Notes under the pieces: model-generated
Told to the model about the DNA's origin: nothing
The model's database searches: none
What the model saw: the letters and a program-made list of their open reading frames with translations, nothing else
DNA from: Pseudomonas fluorescens
GTDB taxonomy: Bacteria > Pseudomonadota > Gammaproteobacteria > Pseudomonadales > Pseudomonadaceae
Length of the DNA: 64,000 bases
Reading direction: 5' to 3'
Assembly: GCF_000730425.1 (NCBI RefSeq)
Contig: NZ_CP008896.1
Coordinates: forward strand, 5,146,001-5,210,000
Position numbers and translations under genes: made by a program
Part shown: positions 45,546 through 55,715 of the stretch, piece after piece
How positions within the stretch are numbered: position 1 is the first letter of the stretch
Layout of the letters: each line of letters opens with the position of its first letter

Positions 45546-47243
45546 TCAGGCATCGGCCGGACGGCTGACCAGGCGCTCCAGCGCCTCACCCAGCCCCGAG
45601 GAGTTGTCGCCCACCAACAGGTGCCAAACACCGCTTTCGAGTTGGCGTATACCCTGGCAACCGAGCGCGACAAGCTGGGTTTCAGACAGCGCCGAATCAT
45701 CCCCCAGTTCCACCCGCAAGCGGGTCATGGCCACGGCTTCCAGTTGACGCACATTCGTCCGCCCACCCAGGGCGTTCAGCCATTGTTCGGCTTCCAGCGC
45801 ATTCACCGTAACGGGCTTGGCCACCGGTGCAATTGCCGCAGGTGCGGTGTCAACAAACGACGACATGGCCAGGCGAATCTCATCGGCAATGCTGTCGGCC
45901 ATCGGCCCCACCACCACCTGCAGGCTGCCGCCATTGCCGGGGCGCACCACGGCCATTGCCCCCAGGGCCTTGAGCCCGGCGTCCAGCGCCTTGTTACGGT
46001 CGACCATGTCCAGGCGCAGGCGGGTGGTGCAGGCACCGACGCTGAGCAGGTTGGCGGCACCACCCAAGGCGCGGATGTACGCATGGGCGCGCTGGTTATC
46101 TGTCATGACTTCGGCCTGGGCAACCTGGATGTCTTCACGCCCTGGGGTTTTCAGGTTGAAGCGGCGGATGCAGTAGTTGAACACGCTGTAGTAGATCACT
46201 GCATATGCCAGGCCCACCGGTATCACCAGCCAGCCATTGGTGGATTTGCCCCAGCCGAGAACCATGTCGATGAAGCCGCCGGAAAAGGTAAAGCCCAGGT
46301 GAATGTCCAGCAAGTTGGTGACGGCCATCGACAGGCCGGTCAGCAGTGCATGCAGCAGATACAGGAACGGCGCGAGGAACATGAAGGCAAACTCGATGGG
46401 CTCGGTCACCCCCGTGAGGAACGAGGTCAGGGCCATCGACAGGAAAATCCCGCCCATGATCTTGCGCCGCTCCGGCAAGGCGTTGCGATACATCGCCAGG
46501 CACGCCGCCGGCAGGCCGAACAGCATCACCGGGAACATGCCGGTCATGAACTGGCCACCCTTGGGGTCGCCGGCAAAATAGCGGGTCAGGTCGCCCGTCA
46601 CGACGGCACCTGTGAGCGGGTCGGTGAAGCTGCCGAACACAAACCAGGCCATGTTGTTGAGGATATGGTGCAGGCCCGTGACGATCAGCAAGCGGTTGAA
46701 CACACCGAACACAAAGGCGCCGAGGCTGCCGCTTTCCATCAGCAGCACGCCGAAGCTATTGATGCCGTGCTGCACCGGCGGCCAGATCAGGCCGAACACC
46801 ACGCCCAGGCCCACCGCGGAGAACCCGGTGACAATCGGCACGAACCGTCGCCCGCCAAAAAACGCCAGGTATTCCGGCAGCTTGATGTCCTTGAAGCGGT
46901 TGTACAGCGCGCCGGCCATCAGGCCGCTGACGATCCCGGCGAGCATGCCCATGTTGATGGTGCTGTCCATCACCTTGAGGGTGGAGACCATGACCAGGTA
47001 GCCAATGGCCCCGGCCAGCCCCGCCGTACCGTTGTTGTCCCTGGCAAAGCCCACGGCGATGCCAATGGCGAAGATCAGCGCCAGGTTGGCGAAGATCGCC
47101 TGCCCGGCATCGTGCATGACGGCGATGTTCAGCAGGTCGGTGTCACCCAGGCGCAGCAACAGGCCGGCAATCGGCAGGATCGCGATAGGTAGCATCAGCG
47201 CACGACCCAGGCGTTGCAGGCCTTCGATAAAGTGTTGGTACAT
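45546..47243 (-). CDS. nagE: N-acetylglucosamine PTS permease EIIC-EIIB with extra EIIB-like domain
   Basis: This 565-residue protein imports and phosphorylates GlcNAc. EIIC spans about residues 1-365 with the GVTEPIEFAFMF motif. The first EIIB at 382-465 has the phosphocysteine C405 (SVGACTTRLR). A second EIIB-like domain at 480-560 has A505 in its place (LEAVAMTRLR) and cannot be phosphorylated there. No EIIA is fused; the adjacent fused PTS gene supplies it. Start MYQHFIEGLQRLGRALML follows an AGGAG site with a Crc motif. It is the last gene of the nag operon. Confidence 0.94.
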   Translation of the reverse strand: MYQHFIEGLQRLGRALMLPIAILPIAGLLLRLGDTDLLNIAVMHDAGQAIFANLALIFAIGIAVGFARDNNGTAGLAGAIGYLVMVSTLKVMDSTINMGMLAGIVSGLMAGALYNRFKDIKLPEYLAFFGGRRFVPIVTGFSAVGLGVVFGLIWPPVQHGINSFGVLLMESGSLGAFVFGVFNRLLIVTGLHHILNNMAWFVFGSFTDPLTGAVVTGDLTRYFAGDPKGGQFMTGMFPVMLFGLPAACLAMYRNALPERRKIMGGIFLSMALTSFLTGVTEPIEFAFMFLAPFLYLLHALLTGLSMAVTNLLDIHLGFTFSGGFIDMVLGWGKSTNGWLVIPVGLAYAVIYYSVFNYCIRRFNLKTPGREDIQVAQAEVMTDNQRAHAYIRALGGAANLLSVGACTTRLRLDMVDRNKALDAGLKALGAMAVVRPGNGGSLQVVVGPMADSIADEIRLAMSSFVDTAPAAIAPVAKPVTVNALEAEQWLNALGGRTNVRQLEAVAMTRLRVELGDDSALSETQLVALGCQGIRQLESGVWHLLVGDNSSGLGEALERLVSRPADA

Positions 47244-47254
47244 GGCGAGTCTCC

Positions 47255-47270
47255 TTTGTTCTTGTTGTTT
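47255..47270 (-). promoter_or_regulatory. Crc/Hfq catabolite-repression motif before nagE
   Basis: On the nagE strand the sequence AACAACAAGAACAAAGGAG abuts the ribosome binding site (47251-47255). It contains repeated AAnAAnAA units, one of the best such motifs in the window, and overlaps the end of the preceding gene. Confidence 0.75.
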
Positions 47271-49799
47271 TCAGCTCAACGGCCAATGGTGTTGACAGGC
47301 TTGGCGCACGGCCCCGGCACTGCCCAGGTTGAGCAGGCCCTGGCTCAGTTGCCGGCATTGCGTGGCGTCCAGGTGGCGTATGCGGTCTTTGATTTCGGCA
47401 ATTTGCGGCGGGCTCACGGACAGCTCGCGCACGCCCAGTCCGACCAGCACAGGAGTGGCCAGTGGGTCCGAGGCCAGGGCGCCACAGACGCCGACCCAGC
47501 GGCCATGTTTCGCCGCACCCGCGCAGGTCTGGGCGATCAGGCGCAGCAACGCCGGGTGCAGGGCGTCAACCCGCGCGGCCAGGCCAGCATGGTCGCGGTC
47601 CATGGCCAGGGTGTACTGGGACAGGTCGTTGGTGCCGATGGACAGGAAGTCGGCATGTTCGGCCAGGAGCTCGGCCATCAGTGCGGCGGCCGGCACTTCG
47701 ATCATCACCCCCAGCTCCGGGCGCTGGGTCAGTTCCAGTTCGGCGCACAGTTCATCGAGGCGCCGGCGGATGTGCAGCAATTCATCGACCTCGCTGACCA
47801 TCGGCAGGAGGATCCGGCAGCGTTGCAGCGGGCTGACCTGGAGCAGGGCGCGCAGTTGCTGGTCGAGCAGTTCCGGGCGCACCTGGGCCATGCGAATGCC
47901 GCGCAGGCCCAGCACCGGATTGGCCTCGACCGGCAGCGGCAGGTAGTCGAGTTGTTTGTCGCCGCCCACATCGATGGTGCGGATGATCACGGATTTGTCG
48001 CCCATGGCATCCAGTACCGCTTGATAGGCCTGGCGTTGCTCCTGCTCATCGGGAGCGGTGCGCCGGTCCACGAACAGGAACTCGGTGCGCAGCAGGCCCA
48101 CGCCATCGGCGCCGTTTTCAAAGGCAATCTGTGCCTCGCTGCTGGAGGCGACATTGGCTGCCACTTCAATGCCTACACCATCGCGGGTGCTGGCCGCCGC
48201 CTGGGCCTGAGCCTGTTGCTGCTGGCGCCGCTGTTTCTGCGCATCGCGGATCTGGTGGACCTGGGCGTGACGGGCATCGTCCGGGGTGAGTTCCAGGCGC
48301 CCGTTGGCGGCATCCAGCACCACCCGCTGGCCTTGCGGCACCTCCAACACTTCACCGCCCAGGGCGACCACGCAAGGCAAGCCTTTGCCCCGGGCCAGGA
48401 TCGCCACATGGGAGGTTGCGCCACCTTCGGCCATGCACAGGCCTGCGACGTTTTGCGCGCTCAACTGCAACAGGTCCGAGGGGGTCAGTTCATGGGCGGC
48501 AACAATGGCGCCGGCCGGCAGTTCGAACTGCCAGGTTTCGCCCAGCAGCACGCGCAGCACCCGTTGCTGCAAGTCCCGCAGGTCGTTGGCGCGCTCGGCG
48601 AACAACGGCTTGCCCAAGCCCAGCAACACCGCGCATTGGGCCTGGATCGCATCGCGCCAGGCATGGGTGGCGGCGCTGCCTTGCTCGATAGCGGCGGTGG
48701 CGGCTTCCAGCAGGGTGGGATCCTCCAGCAGCACCAGGTGGGCGGCGAAGATGTCTTCTTCCTCGGCGGCCCTGCGCTGACGGGCGTGCTCCAGGGTGTT
48801 GCGGATTTCGCTGCGTACCTGTTCCAGGGCGCTGTCCAGTTGCTGCAATTGCTCATCGCGCACATGGTTGCCCGGGTCTTGTGGCAATTGGAGGGTGTTG
48901 AGGCGCAACAGCGGCCCGCAGACCAGGCCCGGCGCGGCGCAGACCCCCTGCAATACGCCCGCCTCGCTGTTGACCGGGCGCGCTGCGACGGTCACCGGGG
49001 TGTGTGCTTCTTCGCCGGTGCTGATCGAGAGTGCCGCAATCAGTGCCTGTAACGCCGCATCGCAATCCTTGCCGCGGCAAGTGACTTGCACCTCATCCTG
49101 CTCACCAATGCCCAGCCCCATCAGGCCGACCAGGCTGTCGCACGACGCCGATTTGCCGGCGAAATGCAGCTGCGACTGGCTGCTGAAACCCTGGGCGGTC
49201 TTGCGGATCAGCGCTGCAGGCCGGGCATGCAGGCCGCCCCGGTGGGCGATACGAATACGTGCGCTGGCATGCGCCTGGGAGCTGTCGTTCACCGAGGGCT
49301 GTTGGGCGTGCGGTTGACGCGCCACGATGCGCAGCAATGCCTCGCCGACCTTCACCGTATTCAAGGCCACCGGGCGCAGCTCGAACTGTTCGCCATTGGT
49401 GAGGATGATCACGCTGACCAGGCTTTTGCACTGGCGGGCAATACGGTCCAGGTCAAAGCGCACCAAGGCTTGCCCGTTACTGACCCGCGAACCTTCCTTG
49501 ACCAGCAAGGCAAAGCCTTCGCCTTGCAGTGCGACGGTGTCGATGCCCACGTGCAGCAGCACCTCGGCACCATTGTCGGCGCGCAGGGTCAAGGCATGGC
49601 CAGTACGGGCGACGTGGATCACCACGCCAGCGCACGGTGCATGCAGGCAGTCGTTGAGGGGATCGATGGCAATCCCGTCGCCCATGGCGCCACTGGCGAA
49701 CACGTCGTCAGGCACGTTGCCCAGGGTCAGCACCGGCCCGCTGAGGGGGGCGCTGAGGGTGAGGTCATTATTATTGTCGGGCATGGGCACGGTACTCAT
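47271..49799 (-). CDS. nagF: Multiphosphoryl transfer protein EIIA-HPr-EI of the GlcNAc locus
   Basis: This 842-residue fused PTS protein parallels the one in the trehalose locus. EIIA has phospho-His H83 (VLLHVGIDTVAL), HPr has H191 (GGLHARPAALIRK), and Enzyme I has H464 (EGGATSHVAILARG). It should phosphorylate NagE from PEP. It lies between the SIS-type deaminase gene and nagE, spaced 21 and 27 bases, so all are on one transcript. The two fused PTS proteins differ clearly in sequence and are paralogues, not a recent duplication. Confidence 0.94.
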   Translation of the reverse strand: MSTVPMPDNNNDLTLSAPLSGPVLTLGNVPDDVFASGAMGDGIAIDPLNDCLHAPCAGVVIHVARTGHALTLRADNGAEVLLHVGIDTVALQGEGFALLVKEGSRVSNGQALVRFDLDRIARQCKSLVSVIILTNGEQFELRPVALNTVKVGEALLRIVARQPHAQQPSVNDSSQAHASARIRIAHRGGLHARPAALIRKTAQGFSSQSQLHFAGKSASCDSLVGLMGLGIGEQDEVQVTCRGKDCDAALQALIAALSISTGEEAHTPVTVAARPVNSEAGVLQGVCAAPGLVCGPLLRLNTLQLPQDPGNHVRDEQLQQLDSALEQVRSEIRNTLEHARQRRAAEEEDIFAAHLVLLEDPTLLEAATAAIEQGSAATHAWRDAIQAQCAVLLGLGKPLFAERANDLRDLQQRVLRVLLGETWQFELPAGAIVAAHELTPSDLLQLSAQNVAGLCMAEGGATSHVAILARGKGLPCVVALGGEVLEVPQGQRVVLDAANGRLELTPDDARHAQVHQIRDAQKQRRQQQQAQAQAAASTRDGVGIEVAANVASSSEAQIAFENGADGVGLLRTEFLFVDRRTAPDEQEQRQAYQAVLDAMGDKSVIIRTIDVGGDKQLDYLPLPVEANPVLGLRGIRMAQVRPELLDQQLRALLQVSPLQRCRILLPMVSEVDELLHIRRRLDELCAELELTQRPELGVMIEVPAAALMAELLAEHADFLSIGTNDLSQYTLAMDRDHAGLAARVDALHPALLRLIAQTCAGAAKHGRWVGVCGALASDPLATPVLVGLGVRELSVSPPQIAEIKDRIRHLDATQCRQLSQGLLNLGSAGAVRQACQHHWPLS

Positions 49800-49820
49800 C
49801 AGGAAACGACGGAAATCAAC

Positions 49821-50823
49821 TCAGTGGGTGCGAGTGACTTTGCTCAGGTGGCGGGGCTGGTCCGGGTCCATGCCGCGGGCCTGGGCTAAACCTGCAGCCA
49901 TCACGTAGAAGCTCTGGATCGCCAGGATCGGGTCCAGGGCCGAGTGTTCGGCGCGGCTCAAGGTCAGGTCGCGTTCGGCAATATCGTCGGGAGCGGCCAG
50001 CAGCACCCGTGCGCCGCGCTGGCGCATTTCTGCGGCCAGGGTCAGCAGGCCGGGCTGTTCGGCGCCGCGTGGGGCGAACACCAGCAACGGGTAGTTGTCA
50101 TCGATCAAGGCCATCGGCCCGTGGCGCACTTCGGCGCTGCTGAAGGCTTCGGCCTGGATCGCCGAGGTTTCCTTGAGCTTGAGTGCCGCTTCCTGGGCGA
50201 TGGCAAACCCGGCACCACGGCCGATGACCATCAGGCGCTGGCAATCGCGCAGGGCGTCGACGGCCAGGCTCCAGTCCTGGGTCGCCGCTTCGCGCAGGCC
50301 GGCCGGCAAGGCATGGCAGGCTTCGAGCAGGCCGTCTTCCTGGTTCCAGTGGCCGATCAACTGGGCGCTGGCGGTCAGGGTCGCGATAAAGCTCTTGGTC
50401 GCGGCCACGCTGCGCTCAGGGCCGGCGCACAGCGGCACATGGAATTCGCAGGCGGCCTCCAGGGGCGAGTCTTCGGCATTGACCATCGACACGCTCAATG
50501 CGCCACGCTTGCGTAGCACGCGCAGGCTATTGACCAGGTCCGGGCTCTGCCCCGACTGGGAAAAGCCAAACGCCGCCTGGCCGCTGACTTTCAGCGGCGC
50601 TTGCGCCAGGGTCACCACCGACATCGGCAACGATGCCACCGGGATGCCCACATGCTGCATGGCCAGGTAGGCGAAGTAACTGGCGGCGTGGTCCGAACTG
50701 CCACGGGCGACGGTCATCGCCACTTGCGGCGGTTGGCGGCGCAGGCGCCCGGCGACCTCGGCCAGCACTGGGTCCAGGCATTGCAATTGGGCCGCGACGG
50801 CCTCACAGGAGGACAGGGCCTCT

Positions 50824-50843
<20 letters not shown>
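49821..50843 (-). CDS. SIS-domain glucosamine-6-phosphate deaminase (NagB-II type)
   Basis: This 340-residue protein has two SIS domains like the isomerase half of GlmS: VARGSSDHAASYFAYLAMQ near residue 45 and VIGRGAGFAIAQEAALKLKET near 205. It lacks the glutaminase domain. In nag operons without classical NagB, such a protein performs deamination of glucosamine 6-phosphate to fructose 6-phosphate; this is inferred from family and place. It overlaps the 3' end of nagA by 20 bases, which suggests coupled translation. A later Met (residue 5) could also be the start. Confidence 0.88.
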
Positions 50844-51930
<1,087 letters not shown>

Positions 51931-51939
51931 GGCAGTTCT

Positions 51940-52698
51940 CTAAGGCCGCAGCTCGGCGGCAAAGTCGTATCGACGCAGCTCTGCGACAAAGTCGTAGTAG
52001 TCGTTGCGGCAGTAGGTGTCGGTGATTTCGATCGGCGTGTTGTCGGCGGTGTAGCCGACCCGGGTCATCAGCAGCATGGCGGTGCCGGGAGCGATGCCCA
52101 CCAGGGCCGCGAACTCATCCGAGGCGTTGATGGCCTGGATATGTTGCAGGGCTCGCACCACCGGTTTACCGATGGCTTCCAGGTGTTCATAGAGCGAGCA
52201 ACCGATGGCCTGGGGCTTGGGAATGATCGAGGCGGGCAGGGCGCTCATCTCGATGGCCATGACAGTGTCATCGGCTTTGCGCAGGCGCTTGAGGCGCGCC
52301 ACTTTGTCGGTGGGCGACAGGCACAGGCGGATCAGTTCTTCATGGGTCGGAGGGGTGATTTCCCGCTCCAGCCACTGGGAACCGGGGACAAAGCCCTTGA
52401 GCCGCAGCATCTCGCTGAACCCCGAAAGGCGCGACAACGGCTGTTCCAGGCGCGGTGTGATAAAGGTCCCCGAGCCTTGGTTGCGGCGGATCAGGCCTTG
52501 GGCGAACAACACCTCCAGGGCTTTGCGGGCGGTCACCCGGGAAATGCTCAACTGCTCGCTGAGCACGCGCTCGGAGGGCAAGGCCTGCTCGGATTTCCAT
52601 TGCCCGGCATGGATCGCTGCTTCCAGGCTGCGGGCCAGTTGCAGGTACAGCGGGGTGGACTGTTTGTCGTCGGGGCGCAGGGCCTGGATAGGATTCAT
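51940..52698 (-). CDS. nagR: GntR/UTRA regulator of the nag operon (NagR/NagQ-like)
   Basis: This 252-residue protein has a GntR helix-turn-helix (LPSERVLSEQLSISRVTARKALEVLF, about residues 42-67) and a C-terminal UTRA domain with VELxExTYxxxxY-like sequence (PIEITDTYCRNDYYDFV). UTRA regulators of this kind sense GlcNAc-6-phosphate or related amino-sugar phosphates. It is the first gene of the nag operon. Repeats of the AATACCA type upstream are candidate operators, so the operon is probably autorepressed. Confidence 0.9.
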   Translation of the reverse strand: MNPIQALRPDDKQSTPLYLQLARSLEAAIHAGQWKSEQALPSERVLSEQLSISRVTARKALEVLFAQGLIRRNQGSGTFITPRLEQPLSRLSGFSEMLRLKGFVPGSQWLEREITPPTHEELIRLCLSPTDKVARLKRLRKADDTVMAIEMSALPASIIPKPQAIGCSLYEHLEAIGKPVVRALQHIQAINASDEFAALVGIAPGTAMLLMTRVGYTADNTPIEITDTYCRNDYYDFVAELRRYDFAAELRP

Positions 52699-52754
52699 CT
52701 GTAGGTTTCCGATGCGGTTATTGGAGTGTTGTCGCCCGGTATTGGCCGGAAATT

Positions 52755-52844
52755 AATACCACTTAAATACCATGTCAATGCTGGTAAAAGCGCGTGGATG
52801 CCTGTTTTCAGGCGCCTTTTAAGGGGTTGGACTCAAGTGGTATT
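52755..52844. promoter_or_regulatory. AATACCA-type repeats, candidate NagR operators
   Basis: AATACCACTTAAATACCAT at 52755-52773 contains two AATACCA units 11 bases apart, one helical turn. The inverse unit TGGTATT is at 52838-52844 (within AAGTGGTATTAG), and another TGGTATT lies at 52893-52899 inside a hairpin. Spacing and position before nagR suggest GntR-type binding. Confidence 0.6.
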
Positions 52845-52875
52845 AGAGAGGTCTTTGTCGTGCGCAGAAAGACGC

Positions 52876-52913
52876 AGCCCCTGCCAGTGAAATGGTATTC
52901 ACCGGCAGGGGCT
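52876..52913. terminator. Long hairpin between the L,D-transpeptidase gene and the nagR promoter region
   Basis: AGCCCCTGCC (52876-52885) and GGCAGGGGCT (52904-52913) are perfect inverse copies, with inner GTGAA/TTCAC pairing as well. It can serve as the leftward terminator of the transpeptidase gene. No U-run is adjacent; a T8 run lies 13 bases to its right on the plus strand. Confidence 0.55.
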
Positions 52914-52960
52914 GTGGGGCAGGCAGGTTTTTTTTGAATTATTTTACGAACGGTCGCAGC

Positions 52961-53464
52961 TTACGGACGGATCTCGATCATCGTGCCGTCCTTGACCAGG
53001 TTCCACACTTCGCGCATGTCGACATTGCGCATGCCGATGCAGCCGTCGGTCCAGTCCAGGGTGTGGAGCCACTGTTCGGGGTATTCCTCACTGTCTGGCG
53101 TGCCGTGGATCATGATCATGCTGCCGGGGCTGACCCCGTCGCGACGGGCGCGGGCGGCATCGCTGATATTGGGGTAGGAGATATGCATGGACAGGTTGAA
53201 GCGGTCGCTGGTCTTGCGCCAGTCGATCCAGTAGAAACCTTCCGGGGTGCGGCGGTCGCCTTCGATCAGCTTGTGGCCCTTGGGGTTCTTGCCCAGGGAA
53301 ATGCGGTAGGTTTTCAGCGGCTTGCCGTCGTTGATCAGTTGCAACTGGTGCGCGGACTTGAGCACCAGGACTTTCTCGACGGTTTTACCACCCAGGGTTT
53401 GCAGGGTGGTGGCTGACGACAGCGCGGCGAACGACAGGCAGAGCAGAGCAAGCAACCAACGCAT
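52961..53464 (-). CDS. Periplasmic L,D-transpeptidase (YkuD/ErfK family)
   Basis: This 167-residue protein has a signal peptide (MRWLLALLCLSFAALSSA) and a YkuD domain. The active-site block is MIMIHGTPDSEEYPEQWLHT followed by LDWTDGCIGMRN, with the nucleophile Cys in TDGC. The usual SHGC is replaced by TDGC, as in the YafK-like subgroup, which includes enzymes that link or release outer-membrane lipoprotein from peptidoglycan or act on other crosslinks. A start at 53473 (MASMRW) is also possible. A Nudix gene lies upstream on the same strand, ending 35 bases before it. Confidence 0.82.
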   Translation of the reverse strand: MRWLLALLCLSFAALSSATTLQTLGGKTVEKVLVLKSAHQLQLINDGKPLKTYRISLGKNPKGHKLIEGDRRTPEGFYWIDWRKTSDRFNLSMHISYPNISDAARARRDGVSPGSMIMIHGTPDSEEYPEQWLHTLDWTDGCIGMRNVDMREVWNLVKDGTMIEIRP

Positions 53465-53499
53465 TGAAGCCATATCCCTTTGAAGGTGACCTTCGATTG

Positions 53500-54048
53500 T
53501 TATTGTGCCGGGTGAGTCAACGGTGGCACCGACTCGCTGCGCACGGGAAACACCTGTTGCCGACGGTCGGCGAAAAAGCATTCTAAGGTACGCCTGACCG
53601 TGCGAAAAGCCAGCTCGGACCAAGGGATGTCCATTTCATCGAACAGCCTGACTTCCAGGCTCTCGGGGCCGGCGGCAAAGCCCAGGTCAATCAGTTCGGC
53701 ACGGTAGAAGATATGCACCTGGTTGATGTGCGGCACATCGATCAACGTGTAGATGTTCAGGTTGCGCACCCTGGCGCAGGCTTCCTCAAGGGTTTCGCGC
53801 ATGGCGCCCTGTTCGACGGTCTCGCCGTTTTCCATAAAGCCTGCGGGCAGGGTCCAGAAGCCCAGGCGTGGCTCGATGGCGCGTCGGCACAGCAGCACCT
53901 GGTTGCCCCAGACTGGCAGGGTGCCAGCGACGATATTGGGATTCTGATAGTGAATGGTCTGACAGTGATCACACACATAACGCAGGCGTGCGTCGCCTTC
54001 GGGAATGCGTTGGGTGACCGGTTTACCGCACTGGCTGCAGAAGTTCAT
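53500..54048 (-). CDS. Nudix hydrolase with N-terminal zinc ribbon
   Basis: This 182-residue protein has a zinc ribbon C4-C7 and C26-C29 (FCSQCGKP...VCDHCQTIHY) followed by a Nudix domain. The Nudix box is GFMENGETVEQGAMRETLEE, in which the late Gly is Cys (EEACA). The layout is like NudC-type or ADP-ribose/NADH-type Nudix proteins, but NudC-specific residues cannot be confirmed. ATG 54048 (MNFCSQCGKP) with AGGAACCCCAGC upstream is preferred over a long extension from 54162. It diverges from a second Nudix gene, the CoA pyrophosphatase. Confidence 0.83.
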   Translation of the reverse strand: MNFCSQCGKPVTQRIPEGDARLRYVCDHCQTIHYQNPNIVAGTLPVWGNQVLLCRRAIEPRLGFWTLPAGFMENGETVEQGAMRETLEEACARVRNLNIYTLIDVPHINQVHIFYRAELIDLGFAAGPESLEVRLFDEMDIPWSELAFRTVRRTLECFFADRRQQVFPVRSESVPPLTHPAQ

Positions 54049-54194
54049 GCTGGGGTTCCTGGGGACTGCGCCTATCTTGGCGTGCAGGGCAGTGGCCTGC
54101 AAGTTGTCGTTTAGCGACACCGCCGGGGTTTTGGGGTTGGGCACCCGTACGCTTTGGTGCATGATGCAAGGTAGCCAACAGATCGAGATGACTC

Positions 54195-54797
54195 ATGCTG
54201 GACGAGCTACTTCGCCGGGTAAGCAATCACACGCCACGCACACTGGAAACTGACGGCCGTTTCCCTGAGGCCGCGGTGCTGGTACCGATTACCCGTAGCG
54301 ACGAACCCGAGCTGATCCTGACCCTGCGTGCCAGCGGTCTGTCGACCCATGGCGGCGAAGTGGCATTCCCGGGTGGACGTCGCGACCCCGAAGACCCCGA
54401 CCTGGTGTTCACGGCGCTGCGCGAGGCCGAAGAGGAAATCGGCCTGCCACCGGGCCTGGTGGAAGTGATCGGCCCCTTGAGCCCCTTGATCTCCCTGCAC
54501 GGTATCCGCGTGACCCCCTATGTGGGGGTCATCCCCGGTTACGTCGAGTACCTGGCCAACGATGCCGAGATCGCGGCGGTGTTCAGCGTGCCCCTGGATT
54601 TTTTCCGCCAGGACCCGCGCGAGCACACCCATCGCATCGATTACCAGGGGCGTAGTTGGTATGTGCCCAGCTATCGGTTTGGTGAATACAAGATCTGGGG
54701 CCTGACGGCGATGATGATCGTCGAGTTGATCAACCTGCTCTATGACGATGTCGACATCTGCCTGAACCATCCGCCACAAAGCTTTATCAATACTTAA
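54195..54797 (+). CDS. CoA pyrophosphatase (Nudix, NudL-like)
   Basis: This 200-residue protein has the CoA-specific Nudix pattern: LTLRASGLSTHGGEVAFPGG followed by RRDPEDPDLVFTALREAEEEIGL. It should cut CoA or its oxidised forms into phosphopantetheine and 3',5'-ADP. Start MLDELLRRVSNHTPRTLE. It precedes a gamma-carbonic anhydrase-like gene on the same strand by 35 bases. Confidence 0.88.
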   Translation: MLDELLRRVSNHTPRTLETDGRFPEAAVLVPITRSDEPELILTLRASGLSTHGGEVAFPGGRRDPEDPDLVFTALREAEEEIGLPPGLVEVIGPLSPLISLHGIRVTPYVGVIPGYVEYLANDAEIAAVFSVPLDFFRQDPREHTHRIDYQGRSWYVPSYRFGEYKIWGLTAMMIVELINLLYDDVDICLNHPPQSFINT

Positions 54798-54832
54798 GCC
54801 ATCGTTTGAATGGCAAGCCGTGAGGGAAGACC

Positions 54833-55357
54833 ATGAAATACCGCCTGGGCGATGCCCGCGTCGAGACCCATCCACACAGTTGGGTGGCCCCCAATGCCAC
54901 GCTGGTGGGCAAGGTCAAGCTGGAGGAGGGGGCCAATGTCTGGTTCAACGCGGTGTTGCGTGGCGACAACGAACTGATCCTGATCGGCAAGAACAGCAAC
55001 GTGCAGGATGGCAGCGTCATGCACACCGACATGGGCTACCCGCTGACATTGGGCACCGGTGTGACGGTTGGGCATAACGCGATGCTGCATGGCTGCACCG
55101 TCGGCGACTACAGCCTGGTCGGTATCAATGCGGTGATCCTCAACGGCGCCAGGATCGGCCGGCACTGCATCATCGGCGCCAACTCGTTGATCGGCGAAGG
55201 CAAGGAAATTCCCGACGGTTCGCTGGTGATGGGCTCGCCCGGCAAGGTGGTGCGGGAATTGACCGAGCAGCAGAAGAAGATGCTTGAAGCCAGCGCCGCG
55301 CACTATGTGCATAACTCACAGCGCTATGCCCGTGATCTGGCCGAGCAGCCAGAATGA
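54833..55357 (+). CDS. Gamma-carbonic anhydrase family protein (YrdA/PaaY-like)
   Basis: This 174-residue protein is a left-handed beta-helix of hexapeptide repeats (e.g. [20 protein letters not shown]). Zinc-ligand histidines are visible in HTDMGYP and GHNAMLHG. The start is [17 protein letters not shown]. Function in this group ranges from carbonic anhydrase-like to thioesterase-assisting; not settled here. Its stop overlaps the DUF1289 start by 4 bases (ATGA). Confidence 0.88.
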   Translation: MKYRLGDARVETHPHSWVAPNATLVGKVKLEEGANVWFNAVLRGDNELILIGKNSNVQDGSVMHTDMGYPLTLGTGVTVGHNAMLHGCTVGDYSLVGINAVILNGARIGRHCIIGANSLIGEGKEIPDGSLVMGSPGKVVRELTEQQKKMLEASAAHYVHNSQRYARDLAEQPE

Positions 55358-55569
55358 ACCCGGTTGAACGTCCTGTCGCCTCACCCTGCGTGAGTATTTG
55401 TGCGTTGGATGACGACGATATCTGCACCGGTTGCCAGCGCAATGTTGACGAAATCACCCGTTGGAGCCGCATGGACAACGCCGAGCGCCGGGTAGTGCTG
55501 GGGCTATGCCATGAGCGGGCGAAGGCCAGTGGGATGTTGTGGATGATTCCGGGTAAATCCGGCGGCTGA
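55354..55569 (+). CDS. Small DUF1289 protein
   Basis: This 71-residue protein has the DUF1289 cysteine pattern [20 protein letters not shown], which could bind a metal or iron-sulfur cluster. The start ATG overlaps the previous stop, a translational coupling sign. The function is not known. Confidence 0.85.
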   Translation: MNPVERPVASPCVSICALDDDDICTGCQRNVDEITRWSRMDNAERRVVLGLCHERAKASGMLWMIPGKSGG

Positions 55570-55573
55570 AAGG

Positions 55574-55645
55574 GCGCTATCGCAGGCAAGCCAGCGCCCA
55601 CATTGGAATGCATTTCAAAATGAGGGAGCAGGCTTGCCAGCGATG
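55574..55645. repeat. Decayed REPIN
   Basis: GCGCTATCGCAGGCAAGCCA GC is followed about 20 bases later by AGGCTTGCCAGCGATG in inverse orientation. Several arm positions differ from the standard REP, so the pair is degraded. Confidence 0.7.
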
Positions 55646-55715
55646 AAGCCCGGCCAGACGACATACTTCTAAATGTGCAGTACCCTGTGCCCCTTGCCCA
55701 CAGGTCCCTCGCCCC

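Noticed and set aside
52927..52934. T8 run as a terminator tail
   Set aside because: It is 13 bases from the hairpin and on the strand opposite to the transpeptidase transcript, so it is not a normal U-tract.
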